A DNA stretch of 64,000 nt from Bifidobacterium pluvialisilvae (GCF_019331695.1 NZ_JAHBBI010000001.1:248001-312000); one strand, 5' to 3'. Positions 25,833 to 36,788 are shown, counted from the first letter of the stretch. Program-made: numbers and translations. Notes: generated by a model from the letters alone, not told the origin.

Positions 25833-28312
25833 GCGGGACGGCGGGAACCACGGCGGCGAAGGAGACGATGCCCGCGGTGGCGATGGCGGGGCTTTCCTCC
25901 GAGGATGTGAGGCGCCGCATCGCACAGGGCGAGGCCAACATCACGAAGGACAAATCCTCACGGTCGGTGGCGCAGATCATCCGCGCGAACGTGTTCACCC
26001 TGTTCAACGCCATCATCGCCGTGGCCATGGTCATGGTGCTGCTCACCGGCCAATGGCGCGACTCCGTGTTCGGATTCGTCATCATCATCAACACCGGCAT
26101 CGGCATCGTCACCGAGCTGAGGGCCAAACGCACGCTCGACAGGCTGTCGATCCTCGTGGCCTCGAAATACATGGTCCGACGGGACGGCGCGGACACCGAG
26201 ATAGCCCATAGCGAGATCGTCAGGGACGACCTGCTGTGGATCCGTTCCGGCGACCAGATTCCCGCCGACGTGGAGATCCTCGAGACCTGGGGCCTCGAAC
26301 TCGACGAATCCATGCTCACCGGCGAATCGCGGACCGTGCGCAAGGACATCGGCGACGTCGCGTATTCGGGTTCGACCGCCGTCTCCGGCATGGCGTTGGG
26401 GCGCGTGACCGCCGTGGGCGCGCACAGCTATGCGGCCAGGCTCGCCGCCGAGGCGAAGATATACAAGAAGACCCATTCCGACCTCAACGCCGGCATCAAC
26501 ACGATACTGAAGTTCATGACGTTCCTCGTCGTGCCGTTGTGCGCGCTGCTGATCTGGACGCAGATGAACACCGTCGGCGGATGGGACGCCGCCATCGCGA
26601 CCGGCGCATGGCGGCAGGCCGTCGTCTCCGCCGTCGCCGGCGTGGTCGGCATGATCCCCGAAGGGCTCGTGCTGCTCACCTCGCTGAACTTCGCCGTGGC
26701 CGCCATGCGGCTCGCCCGGCGGAACACGCTCGTCCAGGAGCTCGAATCCGTCGAGACGCTCGCCCGCGTGGACGCCCTGAACCTCGACAAGACCGGCACC
26801 ATCACCGACGGCGGCATCGCCTTCGACCGGATGGAGATGCTCGACGGCAACGCGACCGACGACGAACGGCGTGCGGCCGGTCAGGCGCTATACGACCTCG
26901 CGAACGAGGAACAGCCCAACGGCACCGGCAAGGCCATCCTCGCCGGACTGGGGGAGCGGGGAGTCACGGCCGGCGACGTCACGGCGCGCGTACCGTTCTC
27001 CTCGGCACGCAAATGGAGCGCGGTGACCACCACCGACACGGTGTGGTACATGGGCGCCCCCGAGGTGCTCATCTCGGCCATGCGCGGCGACCATGCCGCC
27101 GTTCTCGACCGCGCCAACGCCATCGCCGGCGAAGGCAGCCGCGTGGTGCTGCTCGCAAAGGCCCCGCTGGCCGGCATACCCGACCCGGAGCGGAATCCGG
27201 CGCTTTTCCCCGACGCCGCACCCACCGCATTGGTCGTCTGCTCCGAACGCATCCGGCCGGACGCCGAGAAGACCCTCGCCTGGTTCCGAGAACAGGGCGT
27301 GCGATGCCGCCTCATCTCCGGAGACAACCCCCGCACCGTCGCCGCCATCGCCGGCAAGGTGCGGCTCACCGGAGCCGACGCCCCACGCTACATGGACGCG
27401 CGCGAACTGCCCGACGGCATCGACGAACTCGCCGAAACGCTCGAACACGTCGACGTGCTCGGCCGCGTGCTGCCCGACCAGAAGAAGGCCATCGTGCAGG
27501 CCCTGCACCAGCGCGGCCACACCGTGGCCATGACCGGCGACGGCGTCAACGACACGCTGGCGCTGAAGGAGGCCGACCTCGGCATCGCCATGGGCAACGC
27601 CGCGCCCGCCGCCAAGGCCGTCGCCCAGGTCGTGCTCGTCGACTCCAAATTCTCCCACCTGCCCGACGTCGTCGCCCGCGGCCGCCAGGTCATGGCCAAC
27701 ATGGAACGCGTCGCCAGCCTGTTCCTCGTCAAGACCGTCTACTCCGCCATCATCTCCCTCGGCGTCGTGCTCACCGCCATGCCCTACCCCTACCTGCCAC
27801 GCCACATCACCTACGTGGGGGCGCTCACCATCGGCATGCCGGCGTTCATCCTCGCGCTCGCCCCCAACACGCGGCGGTACATCCCCGGCTTCCTCGGACG
27901 CGTCGTCGCCTTCGCCCTGCCCGGCGGCATCGCCACCGGCCTGTCGGTGCTGCTGAGCGCATGGATCGTGCCGCGCGTCATGGGATGGGACCTCGCGCGC
28001 CCCGCCGACCTCGACGCCATGCGCGCCACCAGCGCCATCATCCTGTTCCTCATGGGCGTGTTCGTGCTCGCCCGCGTGGCCCGTCCGCTTGCCTCATGGC
28101 GCGGCGGGCTCGTGGCGCTCTTCGCCGCCGCCGGCGTCATCGGCATGTTCATCCCCTTCGTCGCGAATTTCTTCGCCCTCATCATCCCCACCGGGCGCAC
28201 GCTCGCGGCCACGGTCGTCGCACTCGTCATCGCCACGGTCATCTTCGCGGTCTGCATCGTGGCCGTCCCAAAAATCGGGCGTATTATTACACACGAAACA
28301 CAAACACGCTAG
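25829..28312 (+). CDS. ctpE: CtpE-like cation-translocating P-type ATPase
   Basis: This 827-residue P-type ATPase starts within an ATGA overlap. Domain signatures: actuator loop MLTGESRTV (about 165), the transmembrane-4 motif GMIPEGLVLLTSLNFAVA (about 273), the phosphorylation site DKTGTITDGG (about 315) and the hinge GDGVNDTLALKEADLGIAMG (about 570). About ten membrane segments are visible. The GMIPEGLVLLTS form is that of the mycobacterial CtpE group, reported to move calcium. There are no N-terminal heavy-metal-binding domains. Coupling to the half binding protein upstream is unusual. The ion is inferred, not shown. Confidence 0.88.
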   Translation: MSGTAGTTAAKETMPAVAMAGLSSEDVRRRIAQGEANITKDKSSRSVAQIIRANVFTLFNAIIAVAMVMVLLTGQWRDSVFGFVIIINTGIGIVTELRAKRTLDRLSILVASKYMVRRDGADTEIAHSEIVRDDLLWIRSGDQIPADVEILETWGLELDESMLTGESRTVRKDIGDVAYSGSTAVSGMALGRVTAVGAHSYAARLAAEAKIYKKTHSDLNAGINTILKFMTFLVVPLCALLIWTQMNTVGGWDAAIATGAWRQAVVSAVAGVVGMIPEGLVLLTSLNFAVAAMRLARRNTLVQELESVETLARVDALNLDKTGTITDGGIAFDRMEMLDGNATDDERRAAGQALYDLANEEQPNGTGKAILAGLGERGVTAGDVTARVPFSSARKWSAVTTTDTVWYMGAPEVLISAMRGDHAAVLDRANAIAGEGSRVVLLAKAPLAGIPDPERNPALFPDAAPTALVVCSERIRPDAEKTLAWFREQGVRCRLISGDNPRTVAAIAGKVRLTGADAPRYMDARELPDGIDELAETLEHVDVLGRVLPDQKKAIVQALHQRGHTVAMTGDGVNDTLALKEADLGIAMGNAAPAAKAVAQVVLVDSKFSHLPDVVARGRQVMANMERVASLFLVKTVYSAIISLGVVLTAMPYPYLPRHITYVGALTIGMPAFILALAPNTRRYIPGFLGRVVAFALPGGIATGLSVLLSAWIVPRVMGWDLARPADLDAMRATSAIILFLMGVFVLARVARPLASWRGGLVALFAAAGVIGMFIPFVANFFALIIPTGRTLAATVVALVIATVIFAVCIVAVPKIGRIITHETQTR

Positions 28313-28351
28313 AACTAATGTGTTAATAATTTCGTACATCACGGAGGTCGT

Positions 28352-31053
<2,702 letters not shown>

Positions 31054-31054
<1 letters not shown>

Positions 31055-31143
31055 GATAACGGAGCGTCTTCGGCACGTCAGCGGAATCGACGTACTTTTG
31101 TACGCCTTCATCCGCTGGCGCACCGAAGCCGCACGCGTTATCT
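31054..31143. repeat. 90-base imperfect inverted repeat directly after acnA
   Basis: Nested arms pair around CGTAC-TTTT-GTACG (31091-31104): CAGCGGA with TCCGCTG (31079-31085, 31111-31117), CTTCGG with CCGAAG (31068-31073, 31123-31128) and AGATAACG with CGTTATCT (31054-31061, 31136-31143). The outer arm begins at the last base of the acnA stop codon. Only a short T-poor sequence follows, so it is not a classic terminator, though it may stop transcription or protect the mRNA end. Confidence 0.75.
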
Positions 31144-31248
31144 CATTTAGGGCTCACTTTTATGCGCCTAGAGGATACACGCATTACCTTATTGGGGCTG
31201 GTCATTGGACTGAATGTTATGCGTCAACGGAATCGACGTGCCGCGCCG

Positions 31249-31312
31249 TCTTGAGGCTCCCCCTGTCAGGGGAGCTGGCCGCCGTAAGGCGGTCTGAGGG
31301 GTAGTCGACGCC
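31249..31312. repeat. Two-hairpin dispersed repeat (GCTCCCC...GGGGAGC type)
   Basis: GCTCCCC pairs with GGGGAGC (31256-31262, 31269-31275) and GGCCGCC with GGCGGTC (31278-31293 region), followed by TGAGGGGTAGTCGACG. The series matches a repeat I remember as widespread between genes of gut bacteria. It occurs once in this window. Confidence 0.6.
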
Positions 31313-31334
31313 ATCACAGCGAATCCACATCAAT

Positions 31335-31407
31335 CGGTTGGTCACGGATCGCCGTCGTAAACATGCCGTTCCATCGGCGTGCCACGTCGGCAATCCGTGA
31401 CCAACCG
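31335..31407. promoter_or_regulatory. Structured inverted repeat upstream of nicotinamidase
   Basis: CGGTTGGTCACGGAT (31335-31349) is perfectly complementary to ATCCGTGACCAACCG (31393-31407). Inside are smaller complementary pieces (ATGCCG with CGGCGT, GCCG with CGGC), so the RNA could fold into a long multi-part hairpin. It ends about 80 bases before the pncA start. It could be a terminator for upstream transcription, a leader element, or a mobile-repeat relic. Confidence 0.6.
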
Positions 31408-31488
31408 CGTTTATGGAGGAAACCGTGAGCGGACGCCGGCACGGAATGGACATTCCGACGTACCATGTATGCGGACGAAAGGGGACCC

Positions 31489-32115
31489 ATGGGTACGAAA
31501 GCGTTGATCATCGTCGATGTGCAGCCGACATTTTGCGAGGGAGGCGAACTCGGCGTGGCCGGCGGCAACGCGGTCGCCGAACGCATCGCCGCCTACGTGA
31601 ACGCCAACCGAGGCGACTACGCGTATATCGCCACCACACAGGACTGGCACATCGTGCCGGGCGCGCACTTCTCCGAACATCCCGACTTCGTCGATTCATG
31701 GCCGCCGCACGGCGTCGCCGGCACGCCGAACGCCGACCTGCATCCCGCCATCACAGCGCTGAACATCCAGCACCACTTCAAGAAGGGCCAGTATTCGGCC
31801 GCATATTCGGGGTTCGAAGGCATCGAGGACAATTCCGACCGTCAGCAGTCCCGCTCCGAAGTGCGCATCGCCCTTGAGCAAGGTCATACGCTTGCCAACG
31901 CCCTGAAGACAGCCGGCATCACCGACGTGGACGTCGTCGGCATCGCCGAATCGCATTGCGTCAAGGAGACCGCGCTCGACGCCGTCAGGCTCGGCTACCA
32001 TACCCGCGTGTTCACCGACCTGACCGTGCCGGTCAGCGCCGAACTCGGCGAACAGGCGCGCAGGGAGATGGCCACGGCCGGCGTCGAACTCATCGAATCC
32101 GGACAGGCCGACTGA
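31489..32115 (+). CDS. pncA: Nicotinamidase (isochorismatase family)
   Basis: The ATG at 31489 follows AAAGGGGA and gives 208 residues; an in-frame ATG at 31465 is possible. PncA hydrolyses nicotinamide to nicotinate for NAD salvage. The catalytic triad is visible: Asp10 in ALIIVDVQPTFCEGGEL, Lys in HHFKKGQYSAAYSGFEG (about residue 103) and Cys in VVGIAESHCVKETALDAVRL (about 157). Metal ligands fit DWHIVPGAHFSEHPDF (about 53). It is convergent with the two-component genes, with eight bases between the stops. Confidence 0.9.
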   Translation: MGTKALIIVDVQPTFCEGGELGVAGGNAVAERIAAYVNANRGDYAYIATTQDWHIVPGAHFSEHPDFVDSWPPHGVAGTPNADLHPAITALNIQHHFKKGQYSAAYSGFEGIEDNSDRQQSRSEVRIALEQGHTLANALKTAGITDVDVVGIAESHCVKETALDAVRLGYHTRVFTDLTVPVSAELGEQARREMATAGVELIESGQAD

Positions 32116-32123
32116 TTCGGCTC

Positions 32124-32828
32124 TTACGGGTCCAGTGGAGAGGGCAGATCGGCCCTGCCCACCAGCTGCGCCAGTTGCACACGGCTCATACACAGCTTCT
32201 CCGAGGCCGAGGAGAGATGCGCCTTCGTCGTGCGTTCGCTGGTGAACATGCGTGCCGCGATCTCCTGGTTCGTCAATCCCTCGGCGGCCAGCAGCACCGC
32301 CTCCCGTTCCCGTTCGCTCAGCGAGTCCAGCAGGGAGCGCGCCTCGTCCCGACGCGTCATCGGACGGTGCGCATGCAGGTCCGCCAGCAGCTGCCGCTGG
32401 CTTGCCGGATTATACTGCGGCCTGCCCTCGCATACGCTGACGATGCGGTCGATGATTTCCTGGGGCGCATCCGTCTTCGACACGAACCCCTCGGCGCCGG
32501 CCTCCGCGGCACGCTCCACCGTGCCCTTCGGGGAAAGCGACGTCAATATGAGCACATGCGGGGCAGAGGGCAGTCCCCGCAGGCGCGCCGTTGCCGTGAT
32601 GCCATCGCCGTCCGGCATGGCGATGTCCATGAGCACCACATCCGGATGCTCCACACGGGCCCTCGACACAGCGTCATCGCCGTTGTTGGAGGTGGACACC
32701 ACGCTGACCCGGCCCGCCGAATAATCGTTGAGAATCATCGACATCGCCTGGCAGATCATCGGATCGTCGTCGACGACGCTCACCATGATAGGCGAGGACG
32801 GAGCATTGGATGGTTCGGATGAAGGCAT
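32124..32828 (-). CDS. NarL/LuxR-type response regulator
   Basis: This 234-residue protein has an N-terminal receiver domain: acidic VVDDDP, phospho-acceptor Asp in VVLMDIAMPDGDG (about residue 69), Thr/Ser in LILTSLSPKG and Lys in GFVSKTDA. A C-terminal LuxR helix-turn-helix reads LSEREREAVLLAAEGLTNQE, then IAARMFTSERTTKAHLSSA. It is the partner of the kinase encoded four bases upstream. Targets are unknown; the palindromes at 34321-34349 upstream of the kinase gene are candidates. Confidence 0.93.
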   Translation of the reverse strand: MPSSEPSNAPSSPIMVSVVDDDPMICQAMSMILNDYSAGRVSVVSTSNNGDDAVSRARVEHPDVVLMDIAMPDGDGITATARLRGLPSAPHVLILTSLSPKGTVERAAEAGAEGFVSKTDAPQEIIDRIVSVCEGRPQYNPASQRQLLADLHAHRPMTRRDEARSLLDSLSEREREAVLLAAEGLTNQEIAARMFTSERTTKAHLSSASEKLCMSRVQLAQLVGRADLPSPLDP

Positions 32829-32832
32829 ACCC

Positions 32833-34257
32833 TCATCGTAGCGGCTTGAACGGCAGTTTCACGTCAAGATGGAAGGCGTTGCGCCCATCGTACCCATAGT
32901 CACAGGTGCCGCCCACCTGCTGCACGCGGGTCCTGAGACCGGGAAGGCCGTTGCCTCCGGTCCGGGGAAGCGGCATGGGACGGTCGGCGGAACCTGAACC
33001 CCGCGGATTCCCGGACCCCCGCGCAGGGGAGTGCGGGACATCCGTCGCTACCGTGGGCGACGGCATCGTGGCGTTCGTGAACAATATGATCACCCCACGT
33101 GGCCTCGCCGCGGTGATTTCCAACGACACACGCTGACCAGGGGCATGACGACGGGCGTTCGTCAGCCCCTCCTGCACCGCGCGGAACGCGATCTTGCCGA
33201 TTTCAGGGTTCAGGGAGCTCAGATCGCGCACGTCAATCCACGTGTCCAACGTCATCCCCGCCGAACGTGCGGCATCGATGACGTCGTACAGCGCCTCCCG
33301 AGTCAGCGCGGTGCCGGAATCGGGCGCCATCATCGCCTGCGCGTCCTGCGGATGACGAAGCATATCGATGATGCTGTGGGCTTCATCCAGCGCACCGGCG
33401 GCCTGACGACGAATCTCGTCGGCCCGTTTCGCCAGTTCGGCGACGTTCCCTGCCGCGGCCTCGTCGTCCTGGGCCCCGACGGACGTGGATGCGAGCCTCA
33501 TCGCCTGCGCCTGCAAAGCGCTCGCATTGACCGCGATCAGCGACAGACTGTGCGCAAGGGTGTCGTGCGCCTCGGCCGCCACGGCGTCCGCAAACCGTTG
33601 CGTGCTGAGGTTCGACTGCAATTGGTCGGCGCGTTCACGCTCATTGTTCGCACGGGCCGACGCATCCGCCGCCACCGCCCTGTTACGCATGTGCATGCCA
33701 GCAAGAATCGCAGCGGCGAAGGTGACGATGGTCCACAGCGTCGCCACGGCGATGATGGCGACGGAATCGGTCTCCACCACCGCGGGCACGCCGTCGACGC
33801 CGGTGCCGGGCCGGGCGAACAGCATGCGCCATACCGAGTATTCGTTCGGACGAAGCACATCCATGGCCTCGACCTTGAAGCAGCATGCCAGCACCAGTGC
33901 CGTGCACGCGGCCACTATGCGGCGGTCGCGGCACCGCGCATGGACCGACGCCAGCGCGAACAGCGACAACGCCGCGCCGGCGGGAAGCAGCAGCGTCGCC
34001 ATACAGGCCGCCGCGCAGACGAACGCCGGGCGGATCCCACGCCGCAGCAGCAGGAACGGCGTGGCAAGACCAGCCACCAGGCCCACGACGCCCCACACAT
34101 AGCCCAGGTCGTCGCCGGTGTGCTGGAACCAATTCGCCGCATACGCGCTCTGCACCAGCATGTCGAGCATCGAGACGGCAATCATCACGATGGTCCAGCG
34201 TCGTCTCGCGGTCACGACGGGGGCGGCAAGATCCGTGTCATGCGTCATATCGGTCAT
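32833..34257 (-). CDS. NarL-type sensor histidine kinase
   Basis: The 474-residue form starts at the ATG at 34257; TTG 34266 and ATG 34248 are alternatives, and none has a good Shine-Dalgarno. Four to six hydrophobic segments fill residues 20-190. The HisKA_3 dimerisation box EAHDTLAHSLSLIAVNASAL carries the phospho-His (about 230). The ATPase domain shows the N box AVQEGLTNARRHAP and the G2 box GGNGLPGLRTRVQQVGG. Between them is a Ser/Pro/Gly-rich insertion of about 40 residues, and the usual D-x-G G1 box is not obvious. Signal unknown. It forms an operon with the response regulator. Confidence 0.9.
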   Translation of the reverse strand: MTDMTHDTDLAAPVVTARRRWTIVMIAVSMLDMLVQSAYAANWFQHTGDDLGYVWGVVGLVAGLATPFLLLRRGIRPAFVCAAACMATLLLPAGAALSLFALASVHARCRDRRIVAACTALVLACCFKVEAMDVLRPNEYSVWRMLFARPGTGVDGVPAVVETDSVAIIAVATLWTIVTFAAAILAGMHMRNRAVAADASARANNERERADQLQSNLSTQRFADAVAAEAHDTLAHSLSLIAVNASALQAQAMRLASTSVGAQDDEAAAGNVAELAKRADEIRRQAAGALDEAHSIIDMLRHPQDAQAMMAPDSGTALTREALYDVIDAARSAGMTLDTWIDVRDLSSLNPEIGKIAFRAVQEGLTNARRHAPGQRVSLEITAARPRGVIILFTNATMPSPTVATDVPHSPARGSGNPRGSGSADRPMPLPRTGGNGLPGLRTRVQQVGGTCDYGYDGRNAFHLDVKLPFKPLR

Positions 34258-34320
34258 ATCCGTCAAGCCTAGACGCAGGGGAGCGAGGACGCCATTGACC
34301 GCGCGTACCGGCCGTATCGC

Positions 34321-34349
34321 CCGTTCGGGCGAACGGATACGTCCGTTCG
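34321..34349. promoter_or_regulatory. Overlapping palindromes CCGTTCG-GG-CGAACGG and CGAACGGA-TACG-TCCGTTCG
   Basis: Three alternating half sites (CGTTCG, CGAACG, CGTTCG) form two overlapping perfect dyads at 34321-34336 and 34330-34349. They lie about 64 bases upstream of the kinase gene start and about 73 bases upstream of the divergent surface-protein gene. They may bind the response regulator or another factor shared by both genes. Confidence 0.55.
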
Positions 34350-34421
34350 TACACTGACGCCGAAGCCATGGAATCGGTACGTTGAATCATGTATCGACCG
34401 TGCCGAAAGGAAGAGGCAATC

Positions 34422-35012
34422 ATGACCAATAGCAATCACACACCCAATGGGCAGCCGGCGCCGCAGCAACCGACCACCGTTTACCAGGCGCCGTCCCATA
34501 CATCACGCAAGGGCGCAAAGAGCGGGAAGCCGAAGAAGCCGTTCTGGAAGAAGTGGTGGTTCTGGCTGATCGTCGTCATCATTGTCGTGGCGTGTAGTCG
34601 TGGTACTGGCGATTCCTCACCCAATCAATCTTCTTCCACGGCCGCCTCCTCATCTTCGTCAGCAGCCGCCCCCACAACACAATCAAGTCCCGAGAAGACA
34701 CAGAGAACGCAGGATGCCACCAAAACGACTGAGTCTCCCAAGAATGAAGAATCCAATGAGCCAAGCTATGGGACGGCGGTTCAGGTATGTGATGAGGCCG
34801 CCAAGCAGCAAGTGTTCCCCGGGATGGCATACGATTCGGATGCCATTCTCGGCCAACAGAAGTGGCAGCAGGGTCTTGATAAGAATCAATGGCTGGCGAC
34901 ATATAACGTGAAAGTTGGTCCTTCCAAAATTAAGACTGCGGTTACCTGCCTGGTTGACACTTCATCGAGTCCCTATAAGGTCATTTCCGTCAACCAGACG
35001 GAATGGAGATGA
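34422..35012 (+). CDS. Membrane-anchored protein with Ser/Thr-rich linker, unknown function
   Basis: The ATG at 34422 follows GAAGAGG and gives 196 residues. A Pro/Gln-rich, then Lys-rich cytoplasmic N-terminus (to about 48) precedes one helix, WWFWLIVVIIVVAC (about 47-62). The outer part is a Ser/Thr/Glu-rich linker of about 60 residues and a C-terminal domain of roughly 75 with two cysteines (VCDEAAKQQVFPG and AVTCLVDTSS), which could form a disulfide. The layout is like many small bifidobacterial surface proteins. Codon use is clearly less GC-rich than in neighbours, suggesting a later arrival. It is divergent from the kinase gene. Confidence 0.75.
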   Translation: MTNSNHTPNGQPAPQQPTTVYQAPSHTSRKGAKSGKPKKPFWKKWWFWLIVVIIVVACSRGTGDSSPNQSSSTAASSSSSAAAPTTQSSPEKTQRTQDATKTTESPKNEESNEPSYGTAVQVCDEAAKQQVFPGMAYDSDAILGQQKWQQGLDKNQWLATYNVKVGPSKIKTAVTCLVDTSSSPYKVISVNQTEWR

Positions 35013-35369
35013 GAATGCTGCGTCAGTAGGCAATTGTCCAATGAACATGGCAGATGTGTGATGTGTACCGTTTCCATGGAGTCAAACACACAGAAACGGT
35101 ACATCATCACACACAACACGCCGTGCGAAAAGCCTTTTATCGTGGAAAAGCTATCAAAACCATAACAAAATGTGGCAGTGCTGCTACTGTTGGCGGATGA
35201 AGGGAACGAAGGGTCTTGCGCTGCAGCAGTATTCGGCGCTCCTGAAGCACGGCTGGACATCACCACCGTGGACACATATACGTGGTCGCCGTACGGGCGG
35301 GCACGATGTGCGGATGACATGCAGCATCGCGGTCATGCGCATAGGAGCAGGAGCGAAGGAGTTCTTACC
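35013..35369. other. AT-richer spacer with a hairpin and a possible short in-frame gene extension
   Basis: This 357-base stretch after the surface-protein gene holds one clear hairpin (35053-35112). An open frame from a GTG at 35172 runs in frame into the zinc-finger peptide, but has no Shine-Dalgarno. I see nothing else. Confidence 0.5.
35053..35112. repeat. Inverted repeat TGTACCGTTTC / GAAACGGTACA
   Basis: An 11-bp perfect stem (35064-35074 with 35093-35103) is extended outward by TGTGATG and CATCACA arms with a small bulge. No T tract follows. It lies about 50 bases after the surface-protein stop, within the AT-richer patch. Confidence 0.7.
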
Positions 35370-35525
35370 ATGACGCAGCATCAATGCACCATCGCCGGGT
35401 GCGACGAGCCGGCGGAAACCAGCGGACTGTGCGAACGGCATCTCACCAGGGCCTTGGTCTACGGCCAGTTCAGGACGCCGAGGCATACGTCCCCGGTCGC
35501 CGTGGCCGCGATGAAGCGCCAGTAG
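35370..35525 (+). CDS. 51-residue zinc-finger-like peptide
   Basis: The ATG at 35370 has GAAGGAG upstream. The peptide carries a C-x4-C-x9-C-x2-H pattern (CTIAGCDEPAETSGLCERHL, residues 6-25), a plausible single zinc knuckle, followed by a basic tail. Similar small actinobacterial finger patterns are often seen at the ends of larger proteins, but here the peptide stands alone. It is directly followed by a strong terminator. Possible roles are nucleic-acid or protein binding; no function is known. Confidence 0.65.
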   Translation: MTQHQCTIAGCDEPAETSGLCERHLTRALVYGQFRTPRHTSPVAVAAMKRQ

Positions 35526-35574
35526 GCACCTCGTCCCAACACGTCGGCTGCATCACTGCGACAAGGGCTGGAAG

Positions 35575-35624
35575 ATAGGGGCTGGGGCCGTTCCATTGTG
35601 AACGGCCCCAGCCCCTATCGTTTT
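35575..35624 (+). terminator. Strong intrinsic terminator after the zinc-finger peptide
   Basis: A perfect 19-bp stem (ATAGGGGCTGGGGCCGTTC at 35575-35593 with its complement at 35600-35618) has a 6-base loop and is followed by CGTTTT. It probably serves both the upstream gene and, less efficiently, the convergent exporter gene. Confidence 0.85.
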
Positions 35625-35695
35625 GCGCCGTGCCATGTTCACGCACGGTATGACGATACGCTGCCGTCAGCGTGGTGAAGCTGCCGGCATGCGGC

Positions 35696-36658
35696 TCATC
35701 GTTTCGAATCCGGCGTCCGTGCCGTCTGCCGTCCCATCCGTTTCGGCAGCCTGACGGGCACCTGCGCCAGCATGGTGCCCGCGAATATCAACGCGCAGCC
35801 CCAGTATCCGCGGGCCGTCATGACCTCGCCGAGCAGCAATGCGCCGCCCACAGCGGAGAAGAACGATTCCAGCGACATGATGAGCGAGGCGCGCGTCGGG
35901 GGAACCCACTGCTGGCCGACCACCTGCAGCGTGTAGGCGATGCCCACCGAGCCGATGCCCGCATACAGGATCGGCAGCCACGCATCGGCCGCGCCCGACC
36001 AATTCACCGAACCCTCCGCCAGCGAACCCGCCCAGCTGAGCGCGGCCGTGACCACGAACTGGCCGAACGAGAGCAGGATGGGGTCGATGTCAGACGCCAG
36101 GGTATCGATGACGAGGATATGCACGGCGAACAGGATGGCGCACAGGAACACCATCGCATCGCCCACCGTCAGCGCCCCGCCCGAGTCCGTCATGCACAGC
36201 AGATAGAAGCCGACGACAGCCAACGCCACGGCCACGCCGGTGAACAGGGTGACGCGACGGTGCAGGAACACCCATGCGAGCAGCGGCACGATGACGATGT
36301 ACAACGCGGTGATGAACCCCGCGCGTCCGGCGGACTTTCCATAGAGAATGCCGTACTGCTGCAGCGTGCTCGCCGAAAACAGCACCACGCCGCACAATGC
36401 GGCGACCAGCGCCGTCCTCCGCGGCGAAGGCCCCCGCCGTTTCGGCTTCGCGGCCGTGCCCCTGCGACGCAGCACCAGCAGAATCGGCACCAGCGACGCC
36501 GCGCCAAGCGTGAATCGCGTGGCGTTGAAGAACATCGGGGTCGTCGAGTCCATGCCCGCGACCTGCGAGACGAACGAAAAGCCCCATATCATGGCCGTTA
36601 ACAACAGGCAGGCCATGCCGCCGAACTCTTTTTTCCGCACGCGAACACCGTAATTCAC
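35696..36658 (-). CDS. EamA/DMT-superfamily transporter
   Basis: This 320-residue protein with about ten transmembrane segments is arranged as two EamA repeats (about 12-150 and 165-300). The first begins MACLLLTAMIWGFSFVSQVA, the typical EamA opening; the second contains GIGSVGIAYTLQVVGQQWVP followed by SLESFFSAVGGALLLGE, a signature near the end of such proteins. The family exports amino acids, nucleosides and other metabolites; the substrate here is unknown. The GTG start at 36658 is chosen to include the basic leader. An ATG at 36616 would begin at the first helix. Confidence 0.88.
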   Translation of the reverse strand: MNYGVRVRKKEFGGMACLLLTAMIWGFSFVSQVAGMDSTTPMFFNATRFTLGAASLVPILLVLRRRGTAAKPKRRGPSPRRTALVAALCGVVLFSASTLQQYGILYGKSAGRAGFITALYIVIVPLLAWVFLHRRVTLFTGVAVALAVVGFYLLCMTDSGGALTVGDAMVFLCAILFAVHILVIDTLASDIDPILLSFGQFVVTAALSWAGSLAEGSVNWSGAADAWLPILYAGIGSVGIAYTLQVVGQQWVPPTRASLIMSLESFFSAVGGALLLGEVMTARGYWGCALIFAGTMLAQVPVRLPKRMGRQTARTPDSKR

Positions 36659-36742
36659 CCGTATGAACCGCCCGGACGGCGTTCCGGATTATGGAACCGG
36701 TCTCCAAGAGGAGTCCGGCCTCCCGCATACGGGGCCGATGCG

Positions 36743-36788
36743 ACGACGAAGGGGCCGCCCCGATGCTACGGGACGGCCCCTTCGTCGT
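36743..36788 (-). terminator. Terminator of the BI-1 family gene
   Basis: On the minus strand a stem of about 20 pairs (36743-36762 with 36769-36788, six-base loop) begins 13 bases after the stop. It lacks a long T tract but is very stable, and also lies upstream of the exporter gene. Confidence 0.7.

Noticed and set aside
31413-31877. Open frame overlapping pncA, with GGAGGA before a GTG at 31425
   Set aside because: The Shine-Dalgarno is good but the product is Arg/His-rich shadow sequence in the wrong frame of a conserved enzyme gene.
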